Shown: positions 33,945-38,270 of the stretch, piece by piece
Numbering within the stretch: position 1 is the first letter of the stretch
How the letters are laid out: every line of letters starts with the position of its first letter
Assembly: GCA_903873975.1 (NCBI GenBank)
Contig: CAIQQN010000271.1
Span: 1-38,270 of the forward strand
DNA: 38,270 nt
Direction: 5' to 3'
From: an uncultured Anaerolineales bacterium
Lineage (GTDB): Bacteria > Chloroflexota > Anaerolineae > Anaerolineales > Villigracilaceae
Notes under the pieces: model-generated
Told to the model about the DNA's origin: nothing
Database searches by the model: none
The model's input: only the letters and a program-made list of their open reading frames with translations
Program-made: the position numbers and the translations under genes

Positions 33945-33977
33945 CAAAAAGAGCGGTCCGCTGGACCGCTCTTTTTG
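33945..33977. terminator. Bidirectional intrinsic terminator
   Basis: CAAAAAGAGCGGTCC and GGACCGCTCTTTTTG form a perfect 15-bp stem with a 3-base loop. The A-run and T-run inside the arms let it work for purB and for the convergent small gene ending at 33986. Confidence 0.93.
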
Positions 33978-33985
33978 TTATCGGA

Positions 33986-34126
33986 TTAATGGGCTGCTTT
34001 TGTCTTCGCCCCTGAGGAACGGCGGGAAGAATCCTTGTCTGGCTGGCCGGGCAGAAGCGGGATGATACTCAAAACGATGAACAACACTGTCAGGATCAGG
34101 ACGACGACGATAGTAAATGGGGACAT
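33986..34126 (-). CDS. 46-residue single-helix membrane peptide
   Basis: The ORF track lists a 219-residue ORF that mostly overlaps the flavoprotein gene; the real gene is probably the short tail starting at 34126, where AAAGGAGAATCCC precedes the ATG. The product is MSPFTIVVVLILTVLFIVLS followed by IIPLLPGQPDKDSSRRSSGAKT and KAAH. That is one transmembrane helix and a basic hydrophilic tail, giving N-out/C-in topology by the positive-inside rule. It sits between two terminators, so it is probably transcribed alone from a promoter in the 110-bp gap upstream. Function unknown. Confidence 0.65.
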   Translation of the reverse strand: MSPFTIVVVLILTVLFIVLSIIPLLPGQPDKDSSRRSSGAKTKAAH

Positions 34127-34236
34127 GGGATTCTCCTTTCTGTCACTTCTATATATATTAACGTTGAAAGGGCGTTTTAGATACGGTACGAAGACCAGTT
34201 CGTCCTCGAAGAAAAGCTTACAGAATCCGTACAAAA

Positions 34237-34266
34237 AAAGCGCGACTGCCTGCGGCAGGGCGCTTT
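34237..34266 (-). terminator. Intrinsic terminator of the flavoprotein gene
   Basis: On the - strand, AAAGCGC and GCGCTTT arms enclose an inner CTGCC/GGCAG stem with a small bulge, followed by a run of seven T residues. It lies about 40 bp after the flavoprotein stop. Confidence 0.75.
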
Positions 34267-34304
34267 GAGTTTGCTCCAACTCAACGAGTGGAAGGATCTT
34301 AATC

Positions 34305-35639
34305 TCAAAATCCCATGGCGGTGAACATCTCATCGTTCGTGGGAAATTTGAATTCCTCCACGCCACGCTTTTGTGCTTCGGCCTTTTCGACTTCCTCCAG
34401 TTTCGCCAGGTGGGTTTTATCCACCAGGCGCTGGTGGGTCTCCTCCAGACGCTGCTCGAATTTATCCACCACGTTATCCAGGTCGCGCATCGGCGGCTGG
34501 GTCTGGAGATATGCCAGCACCGCTTCGGCCGCGTTCTCGCCGTCCCGGCGGGCATAACCCACCAGGCCAGTACTTGCCTGCCGTGCCCAGCCTGCCAAGA
34601 ACACATGCTCCAAAGGCTGGTTGGAATCCGGATTGAAGGCCTCATAGGAGAGATTATCCACCGGGAAACGCGGCTCTTTGACAGTCATATACGCATCGTT
34701 ATAGATAGGAACACAGAAATCCTTGTCCACTGTATCGCCAATGGCAAAGATGACCGTATCGATTTCAACCTGGTGGGTATTGCCGGTGCCGCGCGCCTTG
34801 ACGTTGCCATCCACGGCCATCAGCGTATTCTCTTCCACTTTCAGCCCGGTTACGCCGCTCATCCAATCTCCCATAATACGGACAGGCGTTGCCAGGAATT
34901 CAAAGTGGAAGCGTGTCTGTGAGACTGGCTCAAGAGCCTTGGGCAGCGCGTCGGTGAAGGCAGCCTTGGCCGCCAGCGGGTTCTGACCGGCAGCCTGCAT
35001 GATGGGAGCAAGGCGGGCAAACTCGGCTTCCAGCGCAGCCTTGTCCAGGTTGGCAGCCACACCTTCCATTTCCTTGCGGGTGAATTTTACTTCTGCCGGG
35101 CCACGCCGTACAACGGCGACGACCTCATCCACTTTGCAATCGCGGATTAGATAATGAGCAATGTCCATCATCACATTCCCCGCCCCCACTACGGCCACAC
35201 GCTTGCCAAGCAAGTACTTCTTTCCGCTGAAAGGTGGTAACAGGTTATAGTGAAAAACGATATTCTTCGCATGGTAAACACCGGGCAGGTTTTCACCGGG
35301 CATGCGCAGCCACTTGGTCCCCTGCGCTCCGGTAGTCACCAGTAAAGCCTGGAAACCGGATTCGAGCAGGTCCTCAAGCACGATGTTGCCGCCGCAACAG
35401 ACAGTCACGTTTCCATAATAGTCGATCAGAGGGTTTGCCAGGATTTGCCTGAACTGGTTGCGCAAGCCCTGCCTCATCTTGAATTTGTCCCAATAAATTC
35501 CATACTCGGCCAGGCCGCCGGGTTTGAGGTCACGATTGAAAAGCACTACCCGCGCCCCGCCTTCGGCCAATTTACGGGCGGCATACAGGCCCGCGGGTCC
35601 GGCTCCAACCACAGCCACCATATATTTCAGATCTTCCAT
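34305..35639 (-). CDS. Ferredoxin/adrenodoxin reductase-like FAD-NADP oxidoreductase
   Basis: I use the ATG at 35639, with CAGGAGAACCTTA before it, rather than 35678. The 444-residue protein has an N-terminal FAD-binding motif VAVVGAGPAGLYAARKLAEG, then GGLAEYGI, and a second dinucleotide motif VAVVGAGNVMMDIAHYL for NADP(H). VVRRGPAEVKFTRKEM matches the conserved block in FprA/adrenodoxin reductases, and GWARQASTGLVGYARRDGEN matches their C-terminal flavin-contact block. It would move electrons between NADPH and a ferredoxin-like carrier. Glutamate-synthase small-subunit-like relatives are the main alternative, but no iron-sulfur cysteine cluster is present at the N-terminus. Confidence 0.85.
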   Translation of the reverse strand: MEDLKYMVAVVGAGPAGLYAARKLAEGGARVVLFNRDLKPGGLAEYGIYWDKFKMRQGLRNQFRQILANPLIDYYGNVTVCCGGNIVLEDLLESGFQALLVTTGAQGTKWLRMPGENLPGVYHAKNIVFHYNLLPPFSGKKYLLGKRVAVVGAGNVMMDIAHYLIRDCKVDEVVAVVRRGPAEVKFTRKEMEGVAANLDKAALEAEFARLAPIMQAAGQNPLAAKAAFTDALPKALEPVSQTRFHFEFLATPVRIMGDWMSGVTGLKVEENTLMAVDGNVKARGTGNTHQVEIDTVIFAIGDTVDKDFCVPIYNDAYMTVKEPRFPVDNLSYEAFNPDSNQPLEHVFLAGWARQASTGLVGYARRDGENAAEAVLAYLQTQPPMRDLDNVVDKFEQRLEETHQRLVDKTHLAKLEEVEKAEAQKRGVEEFKFPTNDEMFTAMGF

Positions 35640-35844
35640 TAAGGTTCTCCTGATAAGATGATGCAAATAACTTCCCAATATGAAGGGAGCATGGCCCGCA
35701 GATTATTGAGATAATACTAATGCAGGGATTATAGCCGTTGGGCAACCGGCGGGCAAGGATAATAGTCGCCTTATGAATCCACCTCTCACAACGCCCCGCT
35801 TTTTTCAACTCTATGCTATATTGATATGAACCAGGAGCAGAACC

Positions 35845-36105
35845 ATGTCTTTTTCCGACTTCAATATACCGCCCGAAGAGGACCAAAACGAGCTGAAGCC
35901 GGATGCGAATAAGCAGCCGTCATTTGAGCCGAAGCGTGTCATCCACCGCTCGAAGCCGGTTCTCCATATCAGCGACGGCAATCGGCGGCCAGCCCCGATC
36001 TTCCGCCCATTATATTGCTCGTTAGACAAGAATACCCAGTATCCGCAAAGCATCTATATCTGTGAAGATCATGATGCTCCCACTTCCACACCTGGTGTCC
36101 TATGA
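35845..36105 (+). CDS. 86-residue unknown protein preceding the M16 peptidase pair
   Basis: The ORF has AACCAGGAGC just before its ATG, and its TGA overlaps the ATG of the M16 gene (ATGA), so it is probably translated and coupled. The product is soluble, proline-rich and polar (FNIPPEEDQNELKPDANKQP at the start), then basic in the middle (KRVIHRSKP), with two cysteines, in YCSL and YICEDHD, near the C-terminus. I recognise no family. A helper or substrate of the peptidase pair is one possibility (inference); it could equally be a disordered leader. Confidence 0.65.
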   Translation: MSFSDFNIPPEEDQNELKPDANKQPSFEPKRVIHRSKPVLHISDGNRRPAPIFRPLYCSLDKNTQYPQSIYICEDHDAPTSTPGVL

Positions 36106-37394
36106 TCAAACCCTACAGCGAACATCGTCTGTCAAATGGTCTAAAGGTTCTGCTGAAAGAAATCCATACCGCCCCTCTGGTCAGTTCGTGGGTGTGGTAC
36201 CGGGTCGGTTCGCGGGATGAGATCACCGGTCACACCGGCATCTCGCACTGGTGTGAGCACATGCAGTTCAAAGGCACGTCCCAGTTCCCGTCCAGTGTAC
36301 TGGAACGGGCCGTCTCGCGGGATGGCGGCGTATGGAATGCCTTCACTTTCTTCGACTGGACAACTTTTTTCGAGACCATGCCCGCCGATAAGATCGACCT
36401 GGGCCTGCGCCTCGAAGCTGACCGGATGGTCAACAGCCTGTTCGATGAGCAAGAAGTTGCCTCCGAGCGGACTGTCATCATCTCTGAACGCGAAAGCAGT
36501 GAAAACGAACCCTACTTCCTGCTCGGCGAGGCCGTCCAGAACGCAGCTTTCCGCCTTCATCCATATCATCACGAGGTGATCGGCGACCTGCCAGACCTGA
36601 AGTCCATGAGCCGCGACGACCTGTATGGTCATTACCGCACCTTTTACTCACCGGGCAATGCGGTCATGAGCGTGGCCGGGGACTTCAAAACGAGCAAAAT
36701 GCTGGCCCGCATCCGTGAACTCTATGAACAAATCCCTACCGGACCCATACCGCCCCGCATCTCCCGCCCCGAACCCGCAGCCTGCGGCGAACACCGGCTG
36801 ACGGTGGCAGGTCCGGGAGAGACCACCTACCTAGATATTTCCTACCACGCCCCGGCGGCGAATGATCCGGACTTCTTCCCGGTCACAGTCTTGGACAGCC
36901 TGCTGGCAGGGCCGAGCAGCCTCAATATGTTCGGCGGCGGAGGCCTCTCCAACAAAACCTCCCGCCTTTACCGCGCCCTGGTCGAAAAAGAACTGGCCGT
37001 GTCCGTCAGCGGCGGGCTGGGCGCCACAGCCGATCCATTCCTCTACAGCGTTGTCATCACTGTTCACCCGCAGCGCAAACCGGAGGAAGCATTGGCCGCC
37101 TTCGACGACGAAATCAAGCGCATCCAGGATGAACGCACCCCGGTTGCAGAGATCGCCCGAGCCATCAAGCAGGCACGCGCCCTGTTTGCCTACGGCTCGG
37201 AGAACATCACCAACCAGGCGTTCTGGCTGGGCCATGCCGAGATGTTCGCCGCTTATGAGTGGTTCCTGACCTACCTGGAGAGACTGGCAAAAGTCACCCC
37301 TGCCGACCTGCAAAAAGCCGCCCAGAAATACCTGCGTCCGCATAACCGGGTTGTGGGCACCTACATTCCAACCAGTGCGGAGGTGCAGGCATGA
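36102..37394 (+). CDS. M16-family zinc peptidase, catalytic subunit
   Basis: The protein has 430 residues, the size of one M16 half-clam. The inverted zinc motif HxxEH is intact as HWCEH (H49, E52, H53), and a downstream glutamate in VIISERE (E129) fits the third zinc ligand. RLYRALVEKELAVSVSG is the typical R-Y motif region near the C-terminal domain. M16B enzymes usually work as heterodimers of an active and an inactive chain, and the next gene supplies the inactive one. No signal peptide is visible. Start and stop both overlap neighbours by four bases (ATGA). Confidence 0.95.
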   Translation: MIKPYSEHRLSNGLKVLLKEIHTAPLVSSWVWYRVGSRDEITGHTGISHWCEHMQFKGTSQFPSSVLERAVSRDGGVWNAFTFFDWTTFFETMPADKIDLGLRLEADRMVNSLFDEQEVASERTVIISERESSENEPYFLLGEAVQNAAFRLHPYHHEVIGDLPDLKSMSRDDLYGHYRTFYSPGNAVMSVAGDFKTSKMLARIRELYEQIPTGPIPPRISRPEPAACGEHRLTVAGPGETTYLDISYHAPAANDPDFFPVTVLDSLLAGPSSLNMFGGGGLSNKTSRLYRALVEKELAVSVSGGLGATADPFLYSVVITVHPQRKPEEALAAFDDEIKRIQDERTPVAEIARAIKQARALFAYGSENITNQAFWLGHAEMFAAYEWFLTYLERLAKVTPADLQKAAQKYLRPHNRVVGTYIPTSAEVQA

Positions 37395-38270
37395 AAACGG
37401 TCAACCAGCACTCGCTCCCCGGCCCGGACGATATCACCCGTGGCATCCTACCCAATGGCATCACAGTTTTAGCGCGCACCAACTTTAACAGCCCGTCAGT
37501 GGTCATCGGTGGCTATCTACCCTGTGGCAGCCTGTTTGACTCGGATGAAAAACTCGGCCTGGCCGACTTTACCGCCAGCACCTTGCTGCGCGGCAGCGAG
37601 AAACGCGACTTCCAGAAGGTCTTCGATGACCTGGAATCCACCGGCGCCAACCTGTCCTTCAGCGCTGGAGGCCATACCGCCGGGTTTACCGGCCGCTGCC
37701 TGTCTGAGGACCTGCCGCTCCTGCTTGACCTCCTGGCTGATGCGCTGCGCCGCCCAGTCTTTCCCGGAGAGCAAGTGGAGCGCCTGCGCGCCCAATTCCT
37801 GACCGGTCTGGCCATCCGCGCCCAGGATACCGCTGAAATGGCCTCCCTGACCTTTGACCAGATCGTGTTTGAAGGTCATCCTTACGCCCGTCCGGATGAT
37901 GGCTGGCCGGAGACGATCCAGGCCATCACCCGCGCTGACCTGGTAGACTTCCACCGCATCCATTACGGACCCCGGGGTCTGGTGCTTGCCATCGTCGGCG
38001 CAGTCGAGCGGAAAGCCATCACCGGGCAAATTGCAAAGTTTCTGGGCGATTGGGCCAACCCGTTCCAGCCGGAACTGCCGGCCCTACCGGAACTAAAACC
38101 CCTGAAGAAAACGCTCACTCACAAGGTCAAAATACCTGGCAAGCCCCAGGCCGATCTTGTCATTGGGACCTCCGGCCCGCGCCGCAAAGACACGGAATTC
38201 ATGCCTGCTTCGCTGGGAAATTCGGTGCTTGGTCAAGTCGGCATGGCAGGGCGGATCGGCGAAGTGGTAC
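37391..38270 (+). CDS. M16-family peptidase, non-catalytic subunit (partial)
   Basis: This frame is absent from the ORF track because it runs off the window; 293 codons are visible. It starts MKTVNQHSLPGPDDITRGIL and aligns with the M16 fold (NGITVLARTNFNSPSVVIGG, then GLADFTASTLLRGS and FEGHPYARPDDGWPETIQAI). At the place of HxxEH it reads LADFT, so zinc ligands are lost. That marks it as the inactive partner of the upstream subunit. Its ATG overlaps the catalytic gene stop (ATGA), giving balanced translation. The C-terminal end is outside the window. Confidence 0.92.
   Translation, partial: MKTVNQHSLPGPDDITRGILPNGITVLARTNFNSPSVVIGGYLPCGSLFDSDEKLGLADFTASTLLRGSEKRDFQKVFDDLESTGANLSFSAGGHTAGFTGRCLSEDLPLLLDLLADALRRPVFPGEQVERLRAQFLTGLAIRAQDTAEMASLTFDQIVFEGHPYARPDDGWPETIQAITRADLVDFHRIHYGPRGLVLAIVGAVERKAITGQIAKFLGDWANPFQPELPALPELKPLKKTLTHKVKIPGKPQADLVIGTSGPRRKDTEFMPASLGNSVLGQVGMAGRIGEVV

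Noticed and set aside
33986-34645. 219-aa ORF on the - strand
   Set aside because: Its first 170 codons are an out-of-frame reading of the flavoprotein gene and its terminator; only the last 46 codons look real.
1-38270. tRNA, rRNA, riboswitch, phage integration site or insertion sequence
   Set aside because: No cloverleaf, rRNA-like stretch, transposase, integrase or clear att duplication was seen by eye; a covariance-model scan would be needed to be certain.

Overview
The window is bacterial, with moderately GC-rich coding sequence, short intergenic gaps, AGGAG-type ribosome binding sites and many ATGA overlaps. The gene mix suggests an Anaerolineae-like Chloroflexota genome: a propeller-type sensor kinase, very large PAS/GAF sensors, PlsC-like acyltransferases with a variant motif, a PIG-V-like mannosyltransferase and a paired M16 peptidase. 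This placement is inference, because no rRNA, tRNA or ribosomal protein gene is present to test it.

Region 1 (1-7.8 kb, + strand) is an accessory strip of small genes and gene debris. It holds a CPBP protease, a DUF333 lipoprotein, two GNAT acetyltransferases, a flavin reductase and three paralogous five-helix membrane proteins sharing a VE..LD..L..DFR signature. Among them lie an amidohydrolase broken by one in-frame TAA, a 26-codon remnant of a histidine kinase N-terminus, a C-terminal remnant of a DUF885-like protein, and a probable C-terminal enzyme fragment. A 0.8-kb non-coding, palindrome-rich gap follows.

Region 2 (8.5-28 kb) is dominated by signal transduction. A two-propeller sensor kinase and its NarL-type regulator form a + strand pair. 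Next come two tandem PlsC-like acyltransferases and an S9 peptidase. On the - strand are a 2250-residue REC-7PAS-6GAF-HD-GYP protein and a five-PAS histidine kinase translationally coupled to a stand-alone receiver. Between them is a 1.3-kb non-coding block of repeats. Two units there, 240 bp apart, carry a hairpin whose arms differ by compensatory changes, plus a third copy of the arm that changes along with them. This is the strongest candidate for something undescribed.

Region 3 (28-38 kb) is more ordinary: a cold-shock protein with promoter and terminator; a - strand GNAT / ribbon-helix-helix / MFS cluster behind a near-consensus promoter; a PIG-V-like mannosyltransferase followed by adenylosuccinate lyase; a 46-residue membrane peptide; an adrenodoxin-reductase-like flavoprotein; and an overlapping trio of an 86-residue unknown protein and two M16 subunits, the last cut by the window edge. 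All family assignments come from reading motifs by eye; no database search was run.
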